Below, piece after piece: positions 1-11,560 of a stretch of DNA of 64,000 nucleotides (positions are counted from its first letter, which is position 1; every line of letters begins with the position of its first letter). The position numbers and the translations under genes are program-made. Under the pieces are notes generated by a model. It was not told where the DNA came from, did no database searches, and was given only the letters and a program-made list of their open reading frames with translations. Source of the stretch: Lycium barbarum (lineage: Eukaryota; Streptophyta; Magnoliopsida; Solanales; Solanaceae); contig NC_083339.1 in the NCBI RefSeq assembly GCF_019175385.1, positions 82,262,120-82,326,119 of the forward strand, given 5' to 3'.

Positions 1-754
1 TAATTAAATCGAGAAACGGAATAGAAATAAATACGTAAATCTCACGATATATTTATAGAGTAGAATATTGCGGAATAATAATAATAACCCAGGGTCTAGT
101 CTGAGCAATACAAGAGCATCTAAAAGGGAAATAATACAAGTCTGGAATAACAAGAAATAAAGTGTCTATGTCTCTGAATAGAAATAGGACATAATGATAG
201 AGAAGTCTTCAAGGCAATGAGCGGCCATGCTCACCATAAAAACTCGAGAATAATGCTGAAGCGACAATCAGCCACGTGTAACCGAAGCAGATCAAACCTG
301 ATACTCTGCATTTATAAAGGAATGCTACAAGTGCAGGTCAGTACAAAACAACAGTAATGGTAGGCATCATCGGCCTACTAAGCATAGTTAACACAATTCA
401 GATAATAAAGCAGATAGACAGATAAACCAACAAGTATAAATCAAATGTAATCAAATCCAAGTACACATCATCCCCTATATAGAGCATCTAATCCCAAATG
501 TGCCAAGTCTGAATATATCAAGTCTGAATTCAACATCGCAAGTACAACACGAACACATCTTAAATAAACCATGGTGCAATGCAATGGAATAATGTATGGA
601 TGCCATGCAAATGTTGTGTACACATGTACTCTGGACGAAAATATCGACATCTCGGTAGCACAACCTAGTGTGACTCGCGAAGTCTAAGTGCCACCCGTCC
701 CGGATCTTTCCCGAACAGACAGATGGGACCCCTGATCTTTGCCCACGGGGGATT
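1..754 (-). mobile_element. LTR I, 3' portion (minus strand), runs off the left edge
   Basis: This is the R/U5 end of a minus-strand LTR whose U3 end lies at 3630-4792. Read on the minus strand, the stretch near 300-400 resembles the segment near 21085-21150 of LTR G, including a tract reading GGCCGATGATGCCTA. The window cuts the LTR before its end is reached. Short open frames near 468-663 have no recognisable content. The two halves are separated by solo LTR F and its GGATT duplication. Confidence 0.55.
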
Positions 755-1220
755 TGTCACAGCCTAACAGTGCTAGGGCATGACGGGCACCCGACTCTCA
801 TCAGAGTCAAGTGAACCCTTAGACATTCGCTCTATCAAAACCTGTCATTTCAAAAACTTTTAAAAACATGAAACTTTTCCAAATAGAAATCATTATCTTT
901 ATAACGATTATGAAAAATTTCAATCAAATAAGTACTTTAAACCAATTGAAATCATCTAAAATACATACTCTTTTAAAATCCACAAACGACTCAACTGATA
1001 GCACTTTGTCGACATCTCGACGAATATACCACAGGACACTGTCTGCAGAAGTCTCTAAGAAGTAAACTGAACATTATGAGTCAGGACAGGGCCCTGACAT
1101 ACCCATAATCATACATATCGATACATGACTCAGCACAGCTCCAGAATGAGGTGGAACTTGCCAATCCCAGCTGACGTTCAAGCATCCGAGCTATACACTT
1201 AACATGCCAAACAATCTGGG

Positions 1221-1291
1221 GTTGCGGGCATGAACGCAGCGTCCCCAGGCAAAAGGACGTCAGTACGGACAATGTACTGAGTATGTAAGGT
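1221..1291 (-). promoter_or_regulatory. R-region double stem-loop of LTR F
   Basis: On the minus strand, CAGTAC and GTACTG flank a 7-nt loop. CGTCC and GGACG follow and can form a second stem, and then comes the conserved tail GCGTTCATGCCCGCA. The same arrangement recurs in most LTRs of the window. A role in RNA 3'-end formation or reverse-transcription transfer is inference. Confidence 0.6.
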
Positions 1292-1454
1292 GGTAACAAG
1301 TCATAATCATAATTTGACTTAGGAGAGAAGAAATCGCAACATAACTCAATACCTGCAGCCTTCGCTGGAAGAAACATAAATGTGCACACAAACTCTCAAA
1401 ACAATATTTAAGTAAATAATGCAATCCAACACATATGCCGCTTCTGACATCTTA

Positions 1455-1604
1455 ACAGAATAGTCCCTTCGGACAGCCGCTTCTGGCTAGTATCACAATA
1501 GTCCCTTCGGACGGCCGCTTCCGGCATAATAATGATGGCCCCTTCGGGCAGCCGCTTCCGGCTTAATAACGATGGCCCCTTCGGGCAGCCGCTTCCGGCT
1601 TAAT
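1455..1604 (-). repeat. Four-copy 37-bp GC-rich tandem repeat in LTR F
   Basis: Four units contain variants of CCCCTTCGGGCAGCCGCTTC. Each unit is partly self-complementary (CCTTCGG/CCGCTTCCGG), so it could form small hairpins. The block lies just upstream, in LTR sense, of the R-region stem-loops, the same relative place where other LTRs here carry different tandem repeats. Confidence 0.75.
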
Positions 1605-3629
1605 ATCAACTCAAACTCAATACACAAATATCAATTTCAATTCATATCATAAGTTACTAATCAAGTCATCACAATCCAGTTATTAGCCTTAGGCTTTCAT
1701 AAGAAGTTATCAAATTTGTATCTCACTACACTTAGAAGGACATACTTCTAGGTTTAAGGGTAGAATTGTTATGAAATTCTTACTACTTATATTCTAATCA
1801 ATTTCATCTTATTGCCCTACCCAAAGAATAAATGATCATATCAATATAAAGGGATGATACTATGGAATGTAAACAGAAATCGTAAATGAAATGAAGTAGT
1901 AAAATCTCGCACCCCTTTCGGAGTGGTTTTGAAAATCAAACTTTATGTTTCCTTTAGTATAAAACCCATTTCTTCTAAATCAATAGTAAAACCATATACA
2001 CAACTCAACTTGGCACCTTATGGGTGTTCCCTTTGGAACAGAATAGGAGTACAATATCAATAAGCCATCAACATTTAGACCTTATTCGTCTAAGAATGGA
2101 ATCATATGGAGTACATATAGAATGAATAATAGAAAGAATCATGCCAAAGGAAGAAAGGTTTGCCTTACATACTTTTAGTATCGAACCTTTACGGATGACC
2201 TTGAAACCAACCTTCTCTACATGTTAGTCTTGAATTCGAGCATAAAGGTCCAATGACGAATTCCCAGGGAATTCCACTACTTCACTTAGTTTATCAAGGG
2301 AAGATTATTTGAATGACAAAGTGGATCCATTTCCATCATGGAATGCCTCACTAGCTACATCTATCTATAGAAAGTTGGTGCTGGAGAATTCTTATTGATG
2401 ATGAAGTTCATACAATCTCATACAAAATAGGATTTCATGGCAGCATATATTCTTGGCTAAAACGTTGATGTTAATGATTATTACTCTATCTAATTAAATA
2501 TCATTGGCTGACCACAACTAATTGTTAAGGAACGGATAAGCTTATGGAAGCAAGTATATGTATACAACTATGACACAAGAATACTTAGTTGTGAAGGAAG
2601 TAGAAGGGACGGCTAGATTTATATAAATGGATGTCTAACTTAATAGGATCTATGATGAACATTCCAAAATTGTTAATACTCACTATTTGTGCCTTGCCAT
2701 TAAGCCACGTGGAAAGAGGTGTTGTCAACATAGTACTTAGCCCTTCATCTTTATTTAGTTTCTTGTAACCCACTAAACTCAATATGTAACTAAATTGTCT
2801 AGGTAATTGATAATTTCTCTACATAGCTGGACTTTAATATCGCCAATAAATTATAAATGTCTTATAAAAGTAATACATATACTAATATTTCATAAAAAAA
2901 ATAAGATATGGATAAAAATTATATCTTACCAAAGTCTACTTATTCCAACTCAATATCAAGAGTTTAATTTTTCGTACTATAAGTTCTCAAAATGGTGAAA
3001 AGATAACTTTCATACGAGCATATGTGTATATATATATATAATGCATATCTTCGCCTGCTCGCATCCCCTTCGGGTATCATAATCATCGTATTAGTCACTG
3101 ATCAGGTGGTTTTCATGTATAATGCCATAGCCCTCCCCCTTTTCCATAAATCATGTCATAGATATATAGAAGTGTGCCACTGCATGATAATCTTTGTAAA
3201 ACATTAAAGACTCCCTTTGGAGCAACTTTTAGTTCAAAATGGGAACTTCTTCCCCCTTTCATTTGTCTCCTTCGAGGCTTAACAAAATCAAATATGAAAT
3301 GCATATGAATAAAGAAACCTTATAAATATCCACTTCGGGATTTAGACACCGTTATGGAAACAAACAACTTATGGATGCCCCCGCGGGACTTAAGAAGTCA
3401 AGGAACTCAGGATATGAACAACACCAATATAAACATAGGGACATGAGCTCCTACATGTAGGAGTGGATTCATTATGAGTATCACTACATTTCGCACTTGT
3501 CATAGATCATGCCAAAATGAAAGAAGGAATAGCCTTAACATACCTTTATAGTTGTAATATTTCCTCCTCCTTGAGCTCACATTAAGCTGTCTGCAGACTT
3601 AGTAACGCGAAATTTTCTAGGGTGTAACA

Positions 3630-4792
3630 GGATTCTCACCAGCACCTCTGTGGGGGACCTGCAGAGTTCATGCAGCCACTCAATCAACGATTCCGGAACT
3701 AACATCGGATAGCAACCTCTCACGTCACTCAAGTAAAAATCGAGTCTAGCTCATCACAATGTTTCATCAAGTATCACCGGTATCTCAACAATATGTCATG
3801 AAGAATGAAAGTGCGTGCAATGGATGTACCCACATCAATAATCATGCTCAATATCACAAGTACCAACAATGGGTACGCCCTCAATTTCACCATTAATAAG
3901 CCTAGAGAAAATATTCATCAAAACCCACTTTCATCTTTCATTACTAAGGGATTATTAAAGGAAAGGGGGAATCCATGATGAGAAGGATTAATGGAATAGA
4001 AGAGGGATAGCAAGATTTACCTCCAAAAGGATTCCCAAAATATCTTCAAGAACAATTCCCCAAAGCTGTAATTTCGAAGTGGAAATAAATGAGGGTCTAA
4101 AGGCATATTTAAGTCACACTTTATGAAATAACAGGCCCATTACCGTCACGGTGGTAACGGGGCCACAACAGCGAAGCCGGTACAGCGCCCCCAGGCCGCC
4201 CCAGCGGTCTGGGCCAAGATACACATGGCCGCCCCAGCGGCCAACACGCCGCCATAGCAGTACCGCTGGGATGGCACTGGTGCCGCCAATGTGGGCACCA
4301 GGTACCAGAATCCACTAGATTTTTCTAAGTCTCAATCGAAATCCCAAACCAATCCCAAGGCCGTCTGCTCACAAACCACATACACAGACCCATACAAAAA
4401 TTCGCTACGAACGCGTTGGTGGCCTGGGAATTCCAAATGGAGGTCTCGTTGACCGAGTCAACCTCTGATGCCTTAATTCTAATTTCCTAATCCAAGTCCC
4501 AAAATGCATCCAAGTGCATTGGGACCGTACCAAAGATACATACAAGAGTTATAAATGACCCTCCGGGCCTCTCGGAATTGACAAAATTTTAAAAAAGGTC
4601 CGTTTACCCAAATGTCAAATTTGGGTCAACTTTTTTTTCACTTTAAGCTTATATTTCACAAAAGTTGTCCGAATCCGGGCTTGACACCTTGGGAAGTGTG
4701 CCAACGGTCCTCTCAGGTCAAAAGTGAGCTAATCAATGCTCGAGAAAAGGCAAAGTAGCCAGAAAAATATAATGACCAAACGGGTTATTACA
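3630..4792 (-). mobile_element. LTR I, 5' portion (minus strand)
   Basis: On the minus strand the LTR begins at 4792 with TGTAATAACCCGTTTGGTCA, closely matching the start of LTR G at 18403. About 500-650 bp inside the LTR start (4120-4300) is a GC-rich tract with inverted repeats such as CCGTCACGGTGG and several copies of CCGCTGGGGCGG-like sequence. LTR G has a GC-rich tract in the same place. The unit was broken at 3630 by solo LTR F. No TATA box could be assigned with confidence. Confidence 0.7.
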
Positions 4793-6740
4793 GGTATCTA
4801 GGAGGAATCTTGAATAAGCTAATATTATAGTGATTAGGTGAGTGAATTAGTAGAATGAGGAAGACAGTTGGTGGAAGGAAAAACCTGGGAGAAATTATAA
4901 ATACCTCTTTGACTAAAATTTAACCTCGTTGAGGATTAGTATGCCAGCAAGAATATATGACCATCTATGTATATATGAACTCCAATAAATTTCCTCAGAG
5001 AAACAAAGGTTACCCTCAGAATAATCATAAGCTACCAAGAATACAAATATATGGACTGGAAGACAAGTAGGATTTTAAGTGTGGGACATCGAACCATTAC
5101 GCTAAGGGGGGAGATGATACAGTGGTATCAAACGCGCCTTGTCAGTGACGAAAAGATGGAAAGACTGTGACAAAAGGGGATTAGAAGCAATTTTAAGGTA
5201 ACGCATGAGTACAAATGACAAGGAACGAAAATGAACTGGTGATAGACATGGTCAGACACTGTATACACAAAAATATCAACCTGAGCAATAAGTTATGGCT
5301 AGGAGATATAAATCCAAGAGAAATTTCTGAAATTGAAAGATAAAGGAAGAATGACGAAATGATCATAAGAGGTTAGAAAGCGACTCAAGTATGATGGCAC
5401 TTGAAATTAAGGATAGACCATAGTAATACTCCAATACTGTAGTCATTTTAATTTGGTCATACCGTTATGAAGTTATAACCATTAGGGATAGTCGAGATGG
5501 TAGAAGCGACAAAGGAATTAGTCCAACATTTTAAGGGGATCCTAAAGGATATAAACCCTCAAATTTGGGAAACAATAACGTCAATATTGAAGGTAAGATG
5601 TGGACTTGACAAAGAGATGGACGGATCGAGAAGGAGTTAATATAAAAATAAGCTAGTATACGATGACATATCTTCTACATCCAGAATAACCTATGATGGA
5701 ATATGACAAACACATATGGTAACATGAAAGAAGAAGCCAATAGATGATGTCTAAAATTTCATGCACAGGAAAACTAGAACGTGAGGGAACTAGAGTCGAG
5801 TTGCAAACGAAATATAATAAGGTAAGCTTAAATGAGAAACTGTTGGCTATTGATGGTAGTATGAAAGATGAGGAGAAGTAATTTCACATAAGACGGCTAG
5901 TTTAAATAAAAGTGAGTAAAGATAGAGCTAATATCATAACGAATTCATTTATTCGTAAAGCCACAAGTGATTGACAAGCGAGCAAACTAAAGATTGTAAG
6001 ATAAGTTGTTGGATAATGCAAACTACGTATCGCGGAATAGTACAAGTGCATGAAAATCCGATTGGGCAGATGTATAACTGCAATTGGCAGAGTATAATGT
6101 GGACGGAAACGATAACAGATAAAGTGTAGTATACACCGGGAAACTCAGGGAACAAGGGCATAGTGACCCAGAATGAGCAGAGTTACTTTTATAGCCAAGG
6201 AAGGAAGGATATCGATGGGAATATTTCATTTTAATTTAAAAGAATGGCCAATAAGGAGGGAGTTACAACTTGAAGTTATTAAGAAGACGGTAGACATCAG
6301 GGCCGAATACGTGCTTCAGGTATGACAAGAACTGCAAGATAGAGTAAGGCAAGGATCTATTATCCACTCTATTCCATTTACCTCTGAACGTCGAAGACAA
6401 ATCACACGATATCAAAGAATTAAATCGACAAGATGATATAAAGAAGAGAATTGCAGAACGTCAAGAGCATGGAAGATCAATTTAAAATATGATAATTGAT
6501 ATCGAAATGAGGAATGATTAATATGAAATTATCAACCCACAAGTCACCAAGGGTTACGCGAAGTGATAAAGTACGAGAAGTAGTTTGGATGTATAAGTTA
6601 TTCCCTATGTAGCTTCATTGATGAATGATTGAGAATAATATAAGAATTAGCCGATCAAAGAAAATGTATTGCGAGGAAAGGCCCTAAGCTTCACAAAGAG
6701 ACGGATAGATCAACTACCACCTTGTAAGTTGGCGCATACA
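4793..6740. other. Purine-rich degenerate non-coding DNA
   Basis: No reading frame here encodes a recognisable domain. The plus strand is strongly A/G-rich, like the internal region of element D (11700-14850) and the stretch 27532-29932. Near 5100 there is an AAGGGGGGAG tract followed by TGGTATCA, which resembles a purine tract and a primer-binding site, but no LTR end is adjacent. The best reading is a decayed internal region of a non-autonomous LTR element, perhaps belonging to LTR K on its right. Confidence 0.4.
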
Positions 6741-7870
6741 ATAACCATCACACTATCTATAGTGTTACAAACTACAAGAAGTCACTTCTATGATGTTGTG
6801 GTGTGAATGAGGGTTGTTGTGGGCTGAGCAAGGCTTACGATTCAGGTTGTATCTTCTGTGTAACATAAGTAAATTACTACATTTCATGTGCTTAATCTTA
6901 TTCATGTGTTGGTTAAATTTGTTTGATGAATAATCTACAAGCTAGCACTTTCAATGGCGTAAGATGTTGTTGGTTCTTGTTGGACTGTTTTGATGTGATG
7001 TATATGACTTTTTGTGGTTGGAAATTATTGAAAACAGTTTGATTATTTTATAGTTATTGTTTCTATGCTTATCTATATGTTGATCATAAAAGTGATGTTA
7101 TAAGCTAGAGGAAAATTGGCCATAGAACACTTGAAAGGTTGTTTATAAAGTTGTTGAGTTGTGTAGGTTGTTTTCATGTTGTTTAAGTGGCGTATAAAGC
7201 TGGAAATCACATGTATACGTATTTTATTTATTATGTTGCTCAAGTTGTTGAGTTAAAGTAAAGGATACTTAAGGATGACATGGGTTAAATTGGTTCCAAT
7301 CCGAGCTTGCCGCTCGTCGTGGGATATTGATGACTTGTTGTCATATATATGTTGTGCCTTGTTGTTAGTGATGTGCTTTTTGGGTTTCTCTAATTGATGT
7401 TGATATGTGGGGTTAGAGGAAGTCAATGTTGTAGGGGAGATGCTGCCCAAATTTACTTAGATGAGCTACTATCTTCGAAATACAACTTAGTCCCTTTTTG
7501 ACACTAATCAAGGACCCTATTGTGTTAATGCAGATTAAACCATATTGCGTGCTGCACAGGAAATGTTGTGGAGTCAAGGAGATTGAGGTATGTTAAGGCC
7601 CCTTCTTTAATTCTTTTTGGCATGATTCCAACGAATGAAGCGTAAATGAAATAATGATACTCATAAACAACTCTAGGCTTAGTAATTGTAGGAAGCTTAT
7701 GTTCATTATCTTTCATGACATATTTCTGATCCATAGAATTGATCTTTAACTTTTATTGAAACATATGGTGATAATGTTAGTTCCATAATCATAATTGGAG
7801 GTGTAACAACGTTACGTCACTTGGATAAGTTAATGATGTGCCTTTATGGCTCTTGCACATGCATATATAT
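6741..7870 (+). mobile_element. LTR K, 5' portion (old, U3 not recognisable)
   Basis: This is a plus-strand LTR fragment identified by landmarks shared with LTR D: GGGGAGATGCTGCCC near 7436, a GGTATGTTAAGGCCCCTTC-like tract near 7585, and a segment ending TCTTGCACATGCATATAT that matches D at its own 9408-9420. The left edge is uncertain because neither TGTTAC nor a TATA box is visible. Insertion of element D interrupts it at 7870, and it resumes at 17423. Confidence 0.55.
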
Positions 7871-8360
7871 TGTTACACCCTGGAAAATTTCATGCTACCA
7901 AGACTGTAGACGGCTTAGTATGAGCTCAAAGAAGAGTAAAGTCATGCAAGGATTAAGGATAAAGATTATATTACATGAGTAGTACATGGGAAGTTGAGCA
8001 AGTCTTAAGAAGGACCCTTAAGCCAAATATGGGCATAAGCCCTCCAAAAGGATGATTTAAGGAGATGTTTTCGGACAGTCTGACTTGAAGTGACCAAAAC
8101 ACCATTATAAGTTTGGAGTTTAAAAAACACCAAAAATGAAAGTTGTAAATAATTGAAATAGCTTTCCAACCATAGGTCGTGGGCCCTCATACGATATCGG
8201 GATCAAACGTTATGGGCATTTTAAGACAGTCTCTCAGGGTAGGAAATTAACCCTGCACGAATGCACCAGCATATGGCACGAACGCGTAGGGCAAGACCTT
8301 ACGACTCAGCCCGATCGCGCTGAGCAAATTTTAAGTCGGTCCAGGTAGAACCTGGACCAT

Positions 8361-8370
8361 TATATAAAGG
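8361..8370 (+). promoter_or_regulatory. TATA box of D 5' LTR
   Basis: TATATAAAGG is followed by GGTTACCCC, and the same block recurs at 15379 in the other LTR. It is the only strong TATA element in the U3 and sits directly downstream of the GC-rich cassette, so RNA polymerase II transcription probably starts about 30 nt further on. Confidence 0.7.
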
Positions 8371-9429
8371 GGTTACCCCCTTATTTTTCAACTCAAACTC
8401 TCTCTAATATTCTGGAAATTTCCCCCAAATTGCCAATACCAAATTTATGTTTAAACCAGGTATAATTCCCGAATTTCGGTCCAGATAGCACATAGTTGCG
8501 ATTATAAAATAATATAGCGACACATTTCGGCTTAAGTTCAAGGTGGAGGAGTGAAGATATAGCAATATTATCGCGAGAAAGGTATGAACCTCTTATTATT
8601 AATGCTAATCTTGGTTTATTTACGGAGATAGGACGGTTAAATAGTTATAAAATGATTTTTGTTGGTAAAAATATGGGATAAACAGTATATGAAATGTTTG
8701 CGGAGTATTGTGATATTGAGAATATTATGGGTGGTGTTGGTATTGTTGTTTTTGTTGTTGGTTGTTGAATTGTAATTTTGGGCTAGGCATATAAACAGAG
8801 GAGATGCTGCCGAAATTTCGGCAGATTCTAGAAATATTTATTTGAAGGCTTAGGATAAGTATATAACAATGGGCCTAATCATAGTATGAATGGTATTATA
8901 TGTATACTTGCTGGCTCGGACGGATAAGCGTAGGTAGTTGGAGGCTGAACAGGTATGTTAAGGCTCGTCCCTTGCTTTCAGAGGCATGATTCCTATGTAT
9001 GACTCTATATATATTTCCATCCTCTTCTTACCTCAAAAGCTTAGACGTTCATGATTCTTAATAAGATTCTTATGGTACCAAAGAGGAGATGTTTTCTATG
9101 ATGATTATCCAAGCTTATGGTTTCAATGTGAATATGAATATGAGAATGTTGAGCTATTTCTTGATTCTCAATTTTATTCATTAATGATGTCTCTTTTTCT
9201 AAAGGTTCAAAAGTGTATAAATTGACGCTTTATGAGAATTATGATCTTATTCTATGTTTTCCCTTGATGTTATTCTTCATTGATAGTCTCACCTCATAAT
9301 GCTTGCTCCTTCAATGTGAGACATGACGGTCATGATTATTCCATAACACAATCGGAGGCTACCGACCTTATGTCACTCCGATAGAGTCATAGCTTTTGAT
9401 TGGGCTCTTATGCATGCATATGTGATGAA

Positions 9430-9640
9430 GATGACACTGCGCCTATACGGCCGGTCAACACCACTACGGTGAGCGTAATGGGTGGCTTATGGATAATTAC
9501 ACTATGCCTATATGGCTACGGCCGGGCAGCACCACTATGGTAGTCGTAGTGGGCAGCTTATGGATAATGATAATAACACCGTGTCTATATGGCACGGACA
9601 GCACCACTGGTGGGCGGTGTGAGATGATTACCCCAGATGC
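9430..9640 (+). repeat. Three tandem GC-rich units in D 5' LTR
   Basis: Three units of about 60-70 bp each contain a version of GGCAGCACCACTACGGTGGG and end in GGCGGCTTATGGAT or a variant. CACCACTACGGTGG is an inverted repeat, so each unit can fold back. The matching block in the other LTR is at 16495-16690. Confidence 0.7.
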
Positions 9641-10372
9641 GGGCTAATGATGTTATTTGATTAAGATAGTTATGTGTGTATGTATGATATGTTTTAAAGG
9701 TAAAAGTAAGCATGCATGATTCTGTCTGAAAAGGCACTCAGATGTATAGGTTACTCTTTTATCTCATGATATGCTCTATATTTCCATCATGTTATTATTC
9801 ATGCTCTGTATCCCTTACTATGTTATTATTCATGCCTTACATACTCAGTACATTATTCGTACTGACATCCTATTTTGTGGACGATTCGTTCATGCCCGCA
9901 GGATCAGGTAGCTAGCCGAATGAGCCAGACCAGTAGAATCTCTCGTCCGTCTCAGCTAGGGAGCTCCATTTGGACCGGAGCAACCAGCCTTTTGGTATGC
10001 TCTTTTTGATATACGGGTATGACAGGGCCTTGTCCTGTCTTTTCTACAGTATGTATTTTATAGAGGTCTGTAGACAGTGATATGTAGCTGTAATGTTATG
10101 CAGCCTTGTTGGTGCTTGTTTTGTTGTACAGTATATGTACCGGCCTAATCGGCTTGTGCTGCTACTCTATGTATTTATGTTTATATGTATGCGGTTCCAG
10201 GATATCTCGAGACGGTGTTTCTTGTGTCAATTGTTCAGGAGACCGTATAGCTCAGTTATAAATAATTTATGGGCCTATGTTAATCAGTGAGAAGTAAATG
10301 CAAGCATAGGAGTGCTTAACCGATAGTGGTCAGGCACTAATCATGGCTCATCGATTTGGGTTGTAACAAAAG

Positions 10373-10384
10373 TTGTATCAGAGC
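10373..10384 (+). other. Primer-binding site of element D
   Basis: TTGTATCAGAGC differs by one base from TGGTATCAGAGC, the complement of the 3' end of plant initiator tRNA-Met. It begins 4 nt after the LTR, as in elements A and B. Confidence 0.85.
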
Positions 10385-10428
10385 TGTTCGTCCTAGGTAT
10401 TCTCTACAAACCGTGTCCGGTAGAGTCC

Positions 10429-10464
10429 TGTTTATGGGTGTGAAGCTGGCTACACTTATAAATA
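10429..10464 (+). ncRNA. Leader hairpin of D, candidate RNA dimerisation site
   Basis: The arms TGTTTATGGGTGTG and TACACTTATAAATA pair over 14 positions, including G-U pairs. The 8-nt loop is AAGCTGGC, whose last six bases pair with another copy of themselves if two central G-U pairs are allowed. It begins 45 nt after the primer-binding site, as in elements A, B, C and E. Confidence 0.65.
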
Positions 10465-10559
10465 GGAGGCTGCGGGGCATTTACGAGTCACTGACCTTTC
10501 CTTCTATCTTAGATCGTGCGATAGAGCCAGAGGCTAGGAAAGATTATTTCTGACACTAT

Positions 10560-11101
10560 TTCCCAGTAGGTGAGCACGGATTGATAAAGATAAAGAGATC
10601 GGCCTCAGACACTGTGGGTGCTAAGAAGACCCCTTGAGTAGATTCAGGACCACAGGCTCCAAGGCCGAGCAGGAGTAGCCTTAGCTATTCAATCAAGACT
10701 GATCCCTCTGAGGACCCCACGACAATTCCGCCATAATTTATAACTTCTAGAGAGGAGGATCCACCGAAGGGCAGCTATGACACGGACCCGTCCGAAGGTT
10801 CGTATGAGACACGGGAAAAGGAGATCCCCGAGGTTGTACCAACCCAGAGCCAACTCCCCCAGCTGCTCCTGTGGCAGTGCACTATGTCAGGCCAGCTACG
10901 CCTGAGAATGTTACTGAACATTCCAGCCCTCTATCTTGGCCGTCAGTAAACCAGGAGTTGCCCGGGTATCCGTATTCCTCGGGTTCAGATGAGAGAGATG
11001 AGGATGGCCAGACTAGCCGGTGGTGGGAGGATAATGGAAAGGAAACTTCACTTTATAGCCCCCTAGACCGAGCTCAGGACAGGTCGATTACAGGTATATG
11101 A
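10560..11101 (+). pseudogene. Broken acidic open frame in element D, function unknown
   Basis: The stretch reads as a degenerate coding region rich in Asp, Glu, Pro and Ser, with short acidic repeats of the type DPSE and SEGSYET. A stop codon follows an early KKTP segment, a second lies near 10738, and a one-base frame change occurs near 10850. The last part (10871-11101) stays open and encodes ARG-poor, Glu/Asp/Ser-rich protein containing RPATPENV and SGSDERDEDG. I recognise no Pfam-type domain. By position it replaces gag, since it follows the leader and precedes the 5S-like segment. It could be a decayed gag N-terminus or an element-specific protein; the evidence does not decide. Confidence 0.4.
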
Positions 11102-11443
11102 GTTTTTATTAAAATGTCCTATGTGCGTATGTAATTGCTACAGGGTAATACTTAATAGTGATGAGCAGAAATTCTAGAGGGCACAATAACTTAAGTATTT
11201 ATAAGTAACTGCGATCAAGGTGTTTTCGCCACCATTGGGAATCTTGAAATTTGGGATGAAAAGTAGTCATACATGCAGATTGAAGGTGATTGTTGAGAAT
11301 TTCAAAGGACAAATTAGCATTTGTTTAGTCGGAGAGTAAGAGATCCCTTTTAATTCGGAGGAAGATGCATTACGAGAATTTATTGGAATCCGTTAGAACG
11401 TCAATTTGTTCTAGGTCATCCGATAAAGGTCACGCAGTTGGAT

Positions 11444-11560
11444 GAATGCAATCATACCAGCACAAAAGCACCGGATCCCATCAGAACTCTGAAGTTAAGC
11501 GTGCTGGGGTGAGAGTAATATTAGGATAGGTAACCCCCTGGGAAGTGTACTAAGAATCCT
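11444..11560 (+). pseudogene. 5S rRNA-derived sequence inside element D
   Basis: About 117 nt align along nearly the whole of plant 5S rRNA. Shared blocks include ATCATACCAGCAC, GCACCGGATCCCATCAGAAC, AGTTAAGCGTGCT and CCCCTGGGAAGT. The 3' terminal stem strand is not conserved, so a normal 5S fold is unlikely. The internal promoter region is partly preserved, with changes in box C (GGATAGGTAACC instead of GGATGGGTGACC). It lies in sense orientation about 1.07 kb after the primer-binding site. Related copies in elements C and E show it belongs to the element and is not a genuine 5S gene. Confidence 0.88.

Larger units (their letters stand above)
755..3629 (-). mobile_element. Solo LTR F (2,875 bp) with GGATT target duplication
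   Basis: On the minus strand this unit begins TGTTACACCCTAG and ends CTGTGACA, the TG...CA termini of Ty3/gypsy LTRs. It is flanked by the 5-bp direct repeat GGATT (750-754 and 3630-3634). No internal domain or second LTR is present, so it is a solo LTR left by LTR-LTR recombination. It contains the shared R-region stem-loops (1221-1291) and a four-copy 37-bp repeat (1455-1604). Its U3 lacks the TATA box and GC-rich cassette seen in relatives such as D, so it was probably shortened before or after insertion. Confidence 0.85.
7871..10368 (+). repeat. 5' LTR of element D
   Basis: It starts TGTTACACCCTGG and ends TTGTAACA. A TATA box (TATATAAAGG) lies at 8361, just after a GC-rich cassette (8262-8340) containing GATCGCGC. 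The perfect 18-bp palindrome CTGCCGAAATTTCGGCAG lies near 8808. Tandem GC-rich units occupy 9430-9640, and the R-region stem-loops lie at 9841-9902. Confidence 0.92.

Noticed and set aside
1440..1605. CRISPR-like array because of regularly spaced repeats
   Set aside because: The repeats are contiguous tandem units inside an LTR of a plant retrotransposon, without unique spacers or cas genes.
5091..5160. A purine tract followed by TGGTATCA as the boundary of a further element
   Set aside because: The order is wrong for an LTR boundary: no TGACA end precedes the TGGTATCA motif and no LTR start follows the purine tract.
11444..11560. A functional 5S rRNA gene
   Set aside because: The 3' strand of the terminal stem is lost, several box C bases are changed, no T-run terminator lies at the end, and related copies sit in the same place in other retroelements.
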